Assembly (NCBI RefSeq): GCF_014641555.1
Contig: NZ_BMHY01000005.1
Span: forward strand, 250,011-314,010
Source: Paenibacillus radicis (ex Gao et al. 2016)
Lineage (GTDB): Bacteria > Bacillota > Bacilli > Paenibacillales > Paenibacillaceae
Direction of reading: 5' to 3'
DNA length: 64,000 bases
Under the pieces are notes generated by a model, which saw only the letters and a list, made by a program, of their open reading frames with translations, was not told where the DNA came from and did no database searches. The position numbers and the translations under genes were made by a program. This document shows positions 1-8,187 of the stretch, piece by piece. Numbering within the stretch: the first letter of the stretch is position 1; every line of letters starts with the position of its first letter.

Positions 1-189
1 GCCGTACTGGCTTTGGACAAGAAGTATCGTATTCCAATTCATCTGCACTATTATGAGGGATATTCCATCCAGGAAATTGCAGTTATTATGCAGTCCAAAC
101 CGGCAACGGTAGGCACATGGCTTGCAAGAGGACGCCTTATCTTAAAAGAGAAGATTGGAGGCCTGGATAATGAAGAAATCTGTTTATAA
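1..189 (+). CDS. ECF-type RNA polymerase sigma factor, C-terminal fragment (cut by window start)
   Basis: The reading frame is open from base 1 and stops at 187-189, giving about 62 residues. It contains a sigma region 4 helix-turn-helix: a YRIPIHLHYYEGYS segment, then QEIAVIMQSKPATVGTWLARGR, here split as QEIAVIM and TVGTWLARGR, which is the usual promoter -35 recognition helix of sigma-70 family factors. The next gene starts inside this one (20-bp overlap), an arrangement typical of a sigma factor followed by its regulator. Region 2 lies outside the window, so the promoter class cannot be judged. Confidence 0.85.
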   Translation, partial: AVLALDKKYRIPIHLHYYEGYSIQEIAVIMQSKPATVGTWLARGRLILKEKIGGLDNEEICL

Positions 190-1015
190 ATCGGCAATGT
201 CCCGTGTGAAAACAAGCGAGGATTTTCAAGAAGCAACGTATCAGAAGCTGTTGTCAGAAATGGCTAATAAACCACAAACAAATACGATCGATCAAAAGGA
301 GCGGGTAATAATGGAAAAAGCAAAAAGAAGAACGGTAACGGGTTGGACAGTCGGAATTGCAGCATGTGCGGTATTGTCGGTAAGTCTTTTCGCAATGAAT
401 CAGCAGTCGCCAGCAGTCCCGAATACACCGCCAACTAATGTAGCAGCAAAGCCGCCAATTATGGGTAAAGTAGCGGTCAACATCGACGGTGTAATTTCGG
501 AAGTGAGTGCGGACGGCAAAAGCTTCAAGGTCGGCAATCTCTGGGTAGAGGTTACAGATCAAACTCAACTGGGCAGCAAAGAGCCTACAGCTGCAAAACC
601 ATCGGAGGATCTGCTGCAAAAGAACTTCCAAGTCGGCAACATCGTGTCGGGCTACACTTCGCAGGACGTTAACACTGGCAAAGTAACGGCAGACGTTATC
701 TACAACAATATCGCTCCGCAAAAGGATGAGGCCGCTAAACCTCCCGTTTCCGGTAAAGCAGCGGTCAACATCGACGGTACGATTACGGAAGTAAGCCCAG
801 ACGGCAAAAGCTTCAAGGTCGGCGATCTGTGGGTAACGGTAACTCCGGACACTCAATTGGGTATTAAAGGACCAACAGCGGCTGCGCCATCGGAAGAGCT
901 GCTGCAAAAAGAATTTAAAGTCGGCAATATCGTATCCGGATTTACGACCGAAGATGTAAGCACGGGTAAAGTGAACGCGACTAACATCTACAACAATATG
1001 GCTCCGCAGCAATAA
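170..1015 (+). CDS. membrane-anchored anti-sigma-like protein with a duplicated C-terminal domain
   Basis: The protein has 281 residues when started at the ATG at 170, which overlaps the sigma gene. An in-frame ATG at 155 lies further inside the sigma gene. A charged N-terminal segment (about 1-55) is followed by one membrane helix (about 57-76), a Pro/Thr-rich linker, and two copies of a domain of about 87 residues (99-185 and 195-281). Both copies share the cores AVNIDG, DGKSFKVG, LLQK and VGNIVSG. The layout (cytoplasmic N-terminus, one helix, outside domain) and the overlap with a sigma gene suggest an anti-sigma or co-regulator. I recognise no zinc-finger anti-sigma motif, so the role is inferred from position. 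The repeat looks like the DUF5666 type of small beta domain, but this is uncertain. Confidence 0.7.
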   Translation: MKKSVYKSAMSRVKTSEDFQEATYQKLLSEMANKPQTNTIDQKERVIMEKAKRRTVTGWTVGIAACAVLSVSLFAMNQQSPAVPNTPPTNVAAKPPIMGKVAVNIDGVISEVSADGKSFKVGNLWVEVTDQTQLGSKEPTAAKPSEDLLQKNFQVGNIVSGYTSQDVNTGKVTADVIYNNIAPQKDEAAKPPVSGKAAVNIDGTITEVSPDGKSFKVGDLWVTVTPDTQLGIKGPTAAAPSEELLQKEFKVGNIVSGFTTEDVSTGKVNATNIYNNMAPQQ

Positions 1016-1028
1016 ACGTTTTACAAAC

Positions 1029-1082
1029 AAAAAAACTGCAAGAACGCATTGCCTCATCGGGCAGCGGTCTTGCAGTTTTTTT
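1029..1082 (+). terminator. intrinsic terminator after the sigma/anti-sigma unit
   Basis: AACTGCAAGA and TCTTGCAGTT arms flank a GC-rich loop and are followed by a run of T. It lies 14 bases after the stop at 1015. Confidence 0.85.
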
Positions 1083-1235
1083 GTTTATAATTGCGTTCTC
1101 CTTTAGAATAAGACGTTTCTGTTACAAGTAGGTCCTATGGGATAAATTGTCTTGGGATTTATAGTTCATAAGACATATTATGAATGTTCAACAAGCTATT
1201 CAGAATCTAATCTTATATTAGGAGGTTGCAGAAAA

Positions 1236-2921
1236 ATGAATTTTACAATTCGAAAAAAATTGATGGCCGGTTTTTTAGGGGTTATCATCCTTCTTGGCAT
1301 GATTAGCAGTATGTCGTTTTTTCAGATTCAGCAAATCAACAGTTCCTATTCAGACCTTATCGAACGCCGGTCTGTTATTTTAATTAACGCAAAGGATACG
1401 CAAAATTATGCTTCTAGAGCGATAAGCGGTTTACGAGGCGCATTGTTAGAAGAAGAGGGTCAAATCGAAACGTTGGCAGCAATGATTGCTGATCTCGAAA
1501 AGGTTGTACAGTTGACCAGCGGCTTGGCTGTACGCGCAGAGACGAAAGAAATGCTCAGTCAGCTTGAAGCATTGAATGCACAGTTTCGAATCGAATCGGA
1601 TAAAGTGCTTGCTCTCATTCCATCTAATCCAATGGAAGCCAAACGATATTCGATAGAAGTGGCATCTCCAATTGCCAGGGATATTAGGAATGTAGCGGAT
1701 AAATTAGCGTTAGATCAGGCAAATTTTATGGAGGAAGGCACCAAAGCGAATTCTAAATTGGTGGATTCCGTCAGTGATACAATTCTATTCTTGAGTATCA
1801 TTTCGCTTATTCTAGCTGTTGGAATAGCAATTTTTATCTCTCAGATTATTGCCAAACCGATTCTCGCACTGGCAGGAGGTGCAGAGAAAATCGCTGCAGG
1901 TGACCTGACGCAAGCGGACATTCAGGTGAAAAACCGGGATGAAATCGGCCGCTTGGCCGGTTCCTTCAATCAGATGAAGATGAACCTAAGACAATTAATT
2001 CGTGAAGTGGGACTGAACACCGATCAAGTCGCTGCAACTTCAGAAGAGCTGTCTGCAAGTGCTGAACAAACCAGTACGGCGACTGAACAAATTTCCGCAG
2101 CCATTCAAGAGGTGGCGTCCGGCGCTGCCACGCAGGTGTCCAGTGCGGCGGCTGCAACGAATGCGGCTGCAGAGATTTCGAAGGGGATGGATCAGGCCGC
2201 TTCATCGATTCAATTGGTATCGGAATTAACGACGGCTGCTAACGATAAGGCCGATGCCGGCAATATAGTGGTCGCACAGACGATTGAACAAATGAATCGG
2301 GTTCGAAGCTCCGCGAGCGAGACGGCAGAGATTATTTACGCCCTTGGTGAAAAATCGAAAGAAATCAATCGGATTGCTGAGTTTATTACTCATATAGCCA
2401 CCCAGACCAATCTATTAGCTTTGAATGCTGCGATAGAAGCTTCACGAGCAGGTGAAGAAGGGCGAGGGTTCGCCGTAGTGGCTAGTGAAATACGGAACCT
2501 GGCTGAGCAATCCAGTGTGGCAGCAGGCAAAATACGTGATCTCCTTCAAGAGGTTCAATCGGAGACCGATAAAGCTGTTCATTCTATGCATGAGGGCACA
2601 TCAGTCGTCAAAGCAGGCATGGATATGGTTCAGCGTACAGGCCAGTCCTTCTCTGAGATTGCGGATTCAATTGGACAAGTTGTACTGGAGTCGCAAGAGG
2701 TGTCATCCATTGTAGAGCAAGTGAATGCAAGCTCCCAAAACATGCTGGTGATGATGGAAAATGTGGCCCGCATTGCCGAACAGTCGGCAGCCAATACGCA
2801 GAACGTGGCTCAATCATCGGAAGAACAGACGGCTGCGATGGAAGAAGTGTCAGCTTCAGCGGAAGCATTAAGCAAGATGGCTCAAGAGCTGCAAGAAGCG
2901 ATAAGCAAATTTAAAGCATAG
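1236..2921 (+). CDS. methyl-accepting chemotaxis protein
   Basis: The start at 1236 follows AGGAGG with good spacing and gives 561 residues. An earlier in-frame start at 1152 has no ribosome binding site. Order of parts: membrane helix 1 (about 9-28); an extracellular helical bundle of about 155 residues resembling the 4HB_MCP sensor; membrane helix 2 (about 184-206) ending in IAKPI; a HAMP linker with a [13 protein letters not shown] signature; and a long coiled-coil signalling domain. The hairpin tip [20 protein letters not shown] is the conserved CheA/CheW contact. [13 protein letters not shown] heptads and a Gln/Glu-rich C-terminus are candidate methylation helices. The ligand is unknown. 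The gene stands alone, with no che genes nearby. Confidence 0.95.
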   Translation: MNFTIRKKLMAGFLGVIILLGMISSMSFFQIQQINSSYSDLIERRSVILINAKDTQNYASRAISGLRGALLEEEGQIETLAAMIADLEKVVQLTSGLAVRAETKEMLSQLEALNAQFRIESDKVLALIPSNPMEAKRYSIEVASPIARDIRNVADKLALDQANFMEEGTKANSKLVDSVSDTILFLSIISLILAVGIAIFISQIIAKPILALAGGAEKIAAGDLTQADIQVKNRDEIGRLAGSFNQMKMNLRQLIREVGLNTDQVAATSEELSASAEQTSTATEQISAAIQEVASGAATQVSSAAAATNAAAEISKGMDQAASSIQLVSELTTAANDKADAGNIVVAQTIEQMNRVRSSASETAEIIYALGEKSKEINRIAEFITHIATQTNLLALNAAIEASRAGEEGRGFAVVASEIRNLAEQSSVAAGKIRDLLQEVQSETDKAVHSMHEGTSVVKAGMDMVQRTGQSFSEIADSIGQVVLESQEVSSIVEQVNASSQNMLVMMENVARIAEQSAANTQNVAQSSEEQTAAMEEVSASAEALSKMAQELQEAISKFKA

Positions 2922-3036
2922 TCTCTTATAAGTGATTGCCTCGCCTGCATGAAGGGTTGATCGTTGCCTGTGATTCCCCTAGAATGATAATATTCAACAG
3001 CTGATGTTCGGCAGAAATTCGAAGGAGTGAAGTCTC

Positions 3037-3843
3037 ATGCGCGAGGAATACGAAATTTATGAACAGTCTCTGCCTTGGATATTGGAAGCAGGGGAAATTA
3101 TAAAGAAACGAATACAAGAGCATACCGAAATTAAGCGAAAATCCAGCCACTCCGATGTGGTGACAGAGGTTGACCGCGAGATCGAGTCTTTCCTTGTAAG
3201 CAAGATTAGTGAGCATTTTCCCGAGCATAACATTGTGGGCGAAGAGAATGTCGGCAATCGGGTTTCATCCAGCCCTTACCTATGGATCATCGATCCCATC
3301 GATGGGACAAGCAACTTCATTAATCGTAAAAAGGACTTCGCCATATCTGTCGCTTTTTGCGAACGTGACCGCGGAATATTCGGCATCATCTATGATGTGA
3401 TGGCAGGAAAGCTGTACCGCGCCCATACAGGAAGCGGCGCTTTTTTGAATGATGTGGAGCTGAACGCTGCCGGTACGGATGGCTCACTGGAGAACGAGCT
3501 GATGGCGATTAATGCGCCTTGGGGCAGTATGGAGGAAATGAAACGTTGGGAGCACTTCTTCAAGCTTGGCACCCAAGTCCGCGGCGTACGAAATTATGGT
3601 GCGACAACGATGGAATTAAGCGACTTGGCGACAGGCGTATTAGGCGGCTATGTGCAATACTATGTCAACTCATGGGATTACGCGGCTGGCCGGGTTATAT
3701 TGGAGGAGCTGGGCTATAAGTTCTCCGATTTGAATGGCGATGCCATCGACAGAGTCTATTGCGGCGGAATTCTCGCAGCCAGCGAATCGCTGCATCAACA
3801 GATCGTTCAATCTTTGAAAGAGTCCTCCAAAGAGATTAAGTAG
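3037..3843 (+). CDS. inositol monophosphatase family protein
   Basis: This is a 268-residue protein, the usual family length, with AAGGAGTG eight bases before the ATG. The Mg-dependent phosphatase signature is present: a GEEN loop near residue 68, the metal-binding core WIIDPIDGTSNF (about 88-99), and a second metal/substrate site at SWDYAAG (about 212-218). The family removes phosphate from inositol monophosphate or related sugar and nucleotide phosphates (SuhB/CysQ/FBPase-like). The sequence does not fix the substrate. The gene is monocistronic, followed at once by a terminator. Confidence 0.92.
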   Translation: MREEYEIYEQSLPWILEAGEIIKKRIQEHTEIKRKSSHSDVVTEVDREIESFLVSKISEHFPEHNIVGEENVGNRVSSSPYLWIIDPIDGTSNFINRKKDFAISVAFCERDRGIFGIIYDVMAGKLYRAHTGSGAFLNDVELNAAGTDGSLENELMAINAPWGSMEEMKRWEHFFKLGTQVRGVRNYGATTMELSDLATGVLGGYVQYYVNSWDYAAGRVILEELGYKFSDLNGDAIDRVYCGGILAASESLHQQIVQSLKESSKEIK

Positions 3844-3863
3844 CATCCGTTATATAAAATGAT

Positions 3864-3892
3864 GACCCCGACTGCATGCAGCCGGGGTTTTT
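3864..3892 (+). terminator. intrinsic terminator
   Basis: ACCCCG and CCGGGGT arms enclose a TGCATGCA core and are followed by TTTTT, 20 bases after the phosphatase gene. Confidence 0.8.
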
Positions 3893-3976
3893 GATCAATT
3901 TCTGAAGCGAAAGTCTCAGTACAGTATATACCAATTGTGGTAAACTACTGACCAGAATTAGTGAGGAGGGTAACTC

Positions 3977-4705
3977 ATGTATATCGTATCACAGCCAAAG
4001 CCGCTGACTGATGGTCAGTATCAAGCGTTATCGGAGCAATACGCCGCTATTTTTCCGCAGGGCTACTTGCGTTTTTTGCAGCGGTTCGGCGAGGGCACTT
4101 ATAGGGGTTGGATGAATGTTCAATTGCCGGATAGGGAAGTGCTGGAGCCCTTTGCCGAGTATGATCTATGGGAACATGACGAGAGCAGTCCGATCACGCA
4201 GCAGCAAATCACACAATGCGTGGCGATAGGTACAACAGTCGACGGTGACTTTCTTGCGGTGCATCCCCCAACATCGCAACTGCTGTGGCTGCCGCGTCAT
4301 GCGGAGCAGATAGAGACCCTCTCGCTGCAACTCGGTGAACAGCAAGGCGAAGAAACGTATGCCTTGGTGCTGGACGAAATCTATAGCCGGATATACGGAG
4401 GTCAGCGGGAAGGAGCCGTTTATTATGAACCGTGGACAGGCTCACGTAACCATATGTTCTTACGATTGCCGCCGGGAACATTGTCATTGCAGGAATTGTC
4501 CGGCATGTGCCGCGCGGCTTTTACGCCTGATCTTATTGTGGAGTCCTCCTATTCCTGTCACCTGTTCTATCGGGAGCTGGGCGGTTATGTCCGATATAAT
4601 TATGCGAATAAGCAAGAAGTGGCTATTATGTACGAGCAGGATGCAGGGCAGATTCACAGTACGATGGAGCAATGGCTTCTGTCGAAAGGCTGTCAGCCGG
4701 TTTAA
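3977..4705 (+). CDS. SMI1/KNR4 (SUKH) family protein
   Basis: This 242-residue soluble protein starts at an ATG preceded by GAGGAGGG. The N-terminal 150 residues show the SUKH pattern: an early FPQGYLRFLQRFGEGTYRG segment (aligned with the family's LPxxYKxFLxxxNGG), then a WEHDE...VAIGTTVDGDFLAV block, which is the usual acidic strand and 'temporary address' core. SUKH proteins are known as immunity proteins of bacterial contact-dependent toxins and also as general binding modules. No toxin gene is visible beside this one, so an immunity role is only a possibility. A second SUKH gene follows 48 bases downstream, probably in the same transcript. Confidence 0.8.
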   Translation: MYIVSQPKPLTDGQYQALSEQYAAIFPQGYLRFLQRFGEGTYRGWMNVQLPDREVLEPFAEYDLWEHDESSPITQQQITQCVAIGTTVDGDFLAVHPPTSQLLWLPRHAEQIETLSLQLGEQQGEETYALVLDEIYSRIYGGQREGAVYYEPWTGSRNHMFLRLPPGTLSLQELSGMCRAAFTPDLIVESSYSCHLFYRELGGYVRYNYANKQEVAIMYEQDAGQIHSTMEQWLLSKGCQPV

Positions 4706-4753
4706 CAAAGGCACCCGACAATAATTGAATCTATGGAATTGGAGGTGAAGGAC

Positions 4754-5533
4754 TTGGAGAATCAGACGAAGCAGATTGATGAGGCTATAGTGAGGATGCA
4801 AGCAGCCTTGCAGGTGAAGCGGGAGCAAGACCCAGAGTTTTATGCCAAGTATCCAGCATATTTGAAAGCTGAAGCGGAAGAACAGGCTATACGTAGCGTT
4901 GCTGTTAACTGGCGACTACCCGATGATTACTTATACTTTTTAAATCGATATGTGCCAGAATCCGTTGCTTGGAGCACGGACGAGTATATCAATTTGACAA
5001 TATACAGTGCCAAAGACTTGCTGAAGGGGCAATGGGGATACAATTACAATCCGGTTACGGAGGAGGACATTTCTGACTGGCCAAGCAGCTATTTGGTTAT
5101 TGCTTCGGATGAAGGCAACCCTTATTGCATTGATCTCTACAGAGGGGATACCGTCATTTATACTGCGGAGCATGGAACGGGTTCTTGGAATTTCTCCATA
5201 GCTTATGACAACCTCATCGCATTTCTTCATAGCACCTTATTACCAAAGGGTTTCGAGGAAGAAGACATTAGCGAAGGAGCAACGTACAAATACTGCAAAA
5301 TAGTTATAACAGGGCAAGGCCGCGATAAGGTGAAAACATTGCTGTTTCTTAAGAAGAGGTTCTCGTGTGATTATTCGCAAGTGAAATCATATTTGGAGAC
5401 AGCGCCTTTGCTTGTATATAAAGGGGGCGAATTGGGGGCTTCGTCCATTGAATCTCAATTAAAGGACATTGGTGCGGAGTATGAAAAGCATGAAATTAGC
5501 CTCCATGAATTTTTGGAGAATCGATGTTTATGA
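4754..5533 (+). CDS. SUKH (SMI1/KNR4) protein with a C-terminal ribosomal L7/L12-like domain
   Basis: A TTG at 4754 sits six bases after GGAGGTG and is the best start (259 residues). The in-frame ATG at 4733 lies upstream of that binding site. After a helical N-terminus, residues about 55-170 carry the SUKH core (WRLPDDYLYFLNRYVPE, then SSYLVIASDEGNPYCIDL). The last 70 residues align well by eye with the C-terminal domain of ribosomal protein L7/L12: IVITGQGRDKVKTLL, then a VKSYLETAP turn equivalent to AKDLVESAP, then LKDIGAEYE equivalent to LEEAGAEVE. In L7/L12 this domain binds translation GTPases. Here its partner is unknown. The pairing with a SUKH domain is unusual. Confidence 0.75.
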   Translation: MENQTKQIDEAIVRMQAALQVKREQDPEFYAKYPAYLKAEAEEQAIRSVAVNWRLPDDYLYFLNRYVPESVAWSTDEYINLTIYSAKDLLKGQWGYNYNPVTEEDISDWPSSYLVIASDEGNPYCIDLYRGDTVIYTAEHGTGSWNFSIAYDNLIAFLHSTLLPKGFEEEDISEGATYKYCKIVITGQGRDKVKTLLFLKKRFSCDYSQVKSYLETAPLLVYKGGELGASSIESQLKDIGAEYEKHEISLHEFLENRCL

Positions 5534-5753
5534 ATTTTTTCGAACCATGCGAGTCCCGATTTGTTAGTTGAGAATAGCATTATATCTGCGCCAAGATGAA
5601 TGAGATACAAGGTCCAGCAGCTGGTTTCTGGCAACCTTCTTAGTGATTGTATGTGTAATTTAGAATTGTTCAGTATGAATTGTTCTTTCCATATCCCTCA
5701 ATACTCCAAAATGCTAGATTGAGACAACGACTACTTAAGGAGGCGTCATTGTC

Positions 5754-6869
5754 ATGGTCGATGTATTTGAGGTTGCAAAAATTATTATAGATCGTATTAA
5801 GGCTCACTACCCCCAGGATATAGCTATCGTCGGTTATTACGGGTCCTATTTGCAAGGCCGAGCGACGGAGCGTTCGGATTTGGATTTCTTTTTTATCCCG
5901 GCTACCCCAAGGGGGAGAGAAGTTGAACTGCAATTTATTATCGAAGGCATCAGTTTTGATTTTTGGCCGATCCCATGGGATCGTGCCGAAAGAATGGCGG
6001 CATTGGAGGATTGGAAAACAACGATCATAGCGGATTGTGAGCTTCTCTATGTCCGATCGCCGGATGACCTTGCCAGGTTCATGGAGCTCCGCGAGACAGC
6101 AGCAGCGCTCCACAGTCCGTCCCATACATTAAGGTTAATTCAACAGGCTGAAACCACACTGGGCAATTGCTTTATTAACTTAGCTAAACTCCGGCTTCCT
6201 GCAAGCCCTAAGGATTTATCCTACTGCCGGGTTCAAGCGCAGGAGATTGTGACGAGTCTGCTTGAAGCCTTTTGCTTCTTGAATCAGGTCTACTACACAC
6301 GCGGCTGGGGTCATTATCGGGAGCAAATTAGAAAGCTGCCTATCAAGCCCACCCAGTTGGAAAAGCATTTAGATACGATTATGTTCAGTCCATCTCGGGA
6401 TGATATTTTACATGCTTGCGAGCAATTGACTGTAGATACGCTTCGTTTGATAGCAGAACGGAGAAAAAATGTGGAAGAAACTCGTTCCTATCAAGATCGG
6501 TTGAAGGGGTATTATGAAGAGGAACGAGGGATGATGAACAAGCTTTTGACCGCGTGTGAGAAGGGTGATTACGAAACGGCATTTTTCGTGGCCATTGGCG
6601 TACATGACGGGTTAGCTAGGATGTTGTATTTTGCGGAAAAAGGAAGCTGGCCGAGCAGCTTAGACTCGGGTGAGTATCGGGCGTACTATGAAAGATTCGG
6701 ATATCCTAATCTTATCTCGCTCTTAAGTCCAACTGATTTCGAACCGTTAAGATTGGCTGTTCTGGCACTTATCGATAAATTAGAGGGTCACCTGCAAGCA
6801 GAGGGTCTAGTGCTGCACCAATTCGACTCTGTTGCGCAATTCGGATCCTTTGTTTTGTCACGTCATTAA
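5754..6869 (+). CDS. nucleotidyltransferase-fold protein (kanamycin/MNT-type)
   Basis: The protein has 371 residues and an AAGGAGGCG site before the ATG. Residues 28-50 carry the nucleotidyltransferase signature YYGSYLQGRATERSDLDFFF (GSxxxG followed by SDLDF, the two metal-binding acids), and a third acidic strand at GISFDFWPI supplies the remaining carboxylate. The long helical C-terminal part resembles substrate-binding regions of aminoglycoside nucleotidyltransferases and of uncharacterised Bacillus homologs. Resistance to an aminoglycoside is possible but cannot be read from sequence. The 220 bases before it hold no other gene. The gene is followed by the TetR promoter region. Confidence 0.8.
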   Translation: MVDVFEVAKIIIDRIKAHYPQDIAIVGYYGSYLQGRATERSDLDFFFIPATPRGREVELQFIIEGISFDFWPIPWDRAERMAALEDWKTTIIADCELLYVRSPDDLARFMELRETAAALHSPSHTLRLIQQAETTLGNCFINLAKLRLPASPKDLSYCRVQAQEIVTSLLEAFCFLNQVYYTRGWGHYREQIRKLPIKPTQLEKHLDTIMFSPSRDDILHACEQLTVDTLRLIAERRKNVEETRSYQDRLKGYYEEERGMMNKLLTACEKGDYETAFFVAIGVHDGLARMLYFAEKGSWPSSLDSGEYRAYYERFGYPNLISLLSPTDFEPLRLAVLALIDKLEGHLQAEGLVLHQFDSVAQFGSFVLSRH

Positions 6870-6911
6870 TCCGATTTTATGGCGGAAAAGCTGCTGCTCA
6901 GTAATGTGCGT

Positions 6912-6960
6912 TTGACATAATTAATTAACATGAGTTAATATTTTAACTAGTGTTAGTTAA
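6912..6960 (+). promoter_or_regulatory. promoter with two palindromic operators for the TetR-DUF4188 operon
   Basis: TTGACA (6912-6917) and TTAATA (6935-6940) are 17 bases apart. One inverted repeat, TTAAC-4-GTTAA (6925-6938), lies in the spacer and -10. A second, better one, TTAACTA-GTGT-TAGTTAA (6943-6960), covers the likely transcription start. The shared TTAAC half-sites suggest dimer binding by the TetR-type protein encoded 20 bases downstream (inference). Confidence 0.8.
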
Positions 6961-6979
6961 TTATGAAGGGTGATGTGCT

Positions 6980-7615
6980 GTGACTCTTGCGGACATTCCA
7001 TTAAGGGAGCTTAAAAAAGCTCGAAATAAAGTTGCATTATATGAAGCCAGCTTGTCTCTTATGGGAGAGAAGATGTTCAGGGAAGTCATGCTAGATGATA
7101 TTTGCAGAGAAGCGGAAGTATCGCGGGTCACCTTTTTCAAATATTTTCAAAGGAAAGAGGATCTGCTGCTTTATTTCATGCGTGTCTGGCTAACCGAACG
7201 AATGATTGAGATTGAAGCGGAAGGGATGAGCGGCTTCACCGCCGTCAGACATCTGATGGGTAAGGTTGCGGAGCAGAATAGAGAACGCGGGGGACTCATG
7301 CCAAGCCTGATCTCTTTTCTAGCGGAAATGAAAATGCATCCTAGTATGCCCGAGATGAGCAAGGCTGAAATTCTATTGCTGTTCCCTCATCATGTGGAGC
7401 TGGGCTCCCGCTCGCCAAACATGTTCGATTTGTTTCGTCAGTGCATGACAGAGGCGCAAATGAGCGGCAGTCTAAGAAACGGCATCACTGTTGAAAGAGC
7501 AGTTCAACTATTATTTACTGTGTTTTACGGAGCATTTCTGACGGCGCAATTGTATGACTCACCTGATGTTGCCGATGTTTACGAAACCCATCTATTCATG
7601 CTTGAAAACCACTAA
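6980..7615 (+). CDS. TetR/AcrR family transcriptional regulator
   Basis: The start is GTG at 6980 after GAAGGGTGATG, giving 211 residues. The N-terminal DNA-binding domain is clear at about 8-60: helix 1 KKARNKVALYEASLSLM, then ICREAEVSRVTFFKYFQRKEDLLLYF, the standard TetR helix-turn-helix with the F-x-x-F-x-x-K/R-E tail. The remaining 150 residues are an all-helical ligand pocket typical of the family. Two TTAAC palindromes overlap its own promoter, so it probably represses itself and the DUF4188 gene that follows 15 bases after its stop. Confidence 0.93.
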   Translation: MTLADIPLRELKKARNKVALYEASLSLMGEKMFREVMLDDICREAEVSRVTFFKYFQRKEDLLLYFMRVWLTERMIEIEAEGMSGFTAVRHLMGKVAEQNRERGGLMPSLISFLAEMKMHPSMPEMSKAEILLLFPHHVELGSRSPNMFDLFRQCMTEAQMSGSLRNGITVERAVQLLFTVFYGAFLTAQLYDSPDVADVYETHLFMLENH

Positions 7616-7630
7616 AGGAGCCGTGAGCGT

Positions 7631-8137
7631 ATGAGCAAAGTTATACCTGGCCGGTTTACGGCGGAAATGGATGGATCTTTCGTTGTCTTTATCATTGGCA
7701 TGCGTATCAACCGATTGTGGGCCGTACACAAATGGCTGCCCGTATTCATGGCGATGAGTCCGATGATTCAAGAGCTGTACCGCAACCGTGAGCTAGGCTT
7801 TCTGAACATGAATTTCCATTTAACTTGGCGCGGAGTGTCGTTGGTTCAATACTGGAATTCCTTTGAGCAGTTAGAGCATTATGCCCGAAAAGGTGCGAAC
7901 CACTTGGAGGCTTGGAAAAACTTCAATCAAAAGGTTGGAACGAGCGGTGTGGTGGGTATTTATCATGAAACGTATCTCGTTCCGGAAAAACAACACGAGT
8001 CCGTCTACAACAACATGCCCGTATATGGGCTAGCCAAGGCAGGCCGGCACGTTCCTGCTGTCGGGAAAAGAGAGACAGCAAGCAGACGGCTTGGCCGGGA
8101 CGGAGAGCCTGCGGTTCCTACACCGCCTAACCCGTAG
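7631..8137 (+). CDS. DUF4188 domain-containing protein
   Basis: This 168-residue protein has AAGGAG upstream of its ATG and is co-transcribed with the TetR gene. It matches the DUF4188 family as I know it: an early VIPGRFTAEMDG segment, then INRLWAVHKWLPVF, then LSLVQYW-type and HETY motifs, giving a ferredoxin-like alpha/beta fold related to small dimeric monooxygenases and heme-type aldoxime dehydratases. The activity of this family is not established. Its control by a dedicated TetR protein suggests that it acts on, or responds to, a small molecule. The C-terminal 30 residues are low-complexity and probably disordered. Confidence 0.85.
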   Translation: MSKVIPGRFTAEMDGSFVVFIIGMRINRLWAVHKWLPVFMAMSPMIQELYRNRELGFLNMNFHLTWRGVSLVQYWNSFEQLEHYARKGANHLEAWKNFNQKVGTSGVVGIYHETYLVPEKQHESVYNNMPVYGLAKAGRHVPAVGKRETASRRLGRDGEPAVPTPPNP

Positions 8138-8142
8138 GATCG

Positions 8143-8177
8143 AAAAAAGGACTGCCTTCATCAGAGAGGGCAGTCCT
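8143..8177 (-). terminator. terminator shared by convergent genes
   Basis: AGGACTGCC (8148-8156) pairs with GGCAGTCCT (8169-8177). On the reverse strand the hairpin is followed by six T, so it mainly ends the anti-sigma gene. It may also act on the DUF4188 transcript. Confidence 0.85.
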
Positions 8178-8187
8178 AACTTTTATG

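Noticed and set aside
254..1057. 267-codon open frame on the reverse strand opposite the anti-sigma-like gene
   Set aside because: It mirrors the repeated coding sequence, is rich in Cys, Arg and Phe in a non-protein-like way, and has no ribosome binding site. The forward gene explains the region.
5670..6125. Reverse frame of 151 codons overlapping the nucleotidyltransferase gene
   Set aside because: It lies opposite a well-supported gene with catalytic motifs and has no ribosome binding site.
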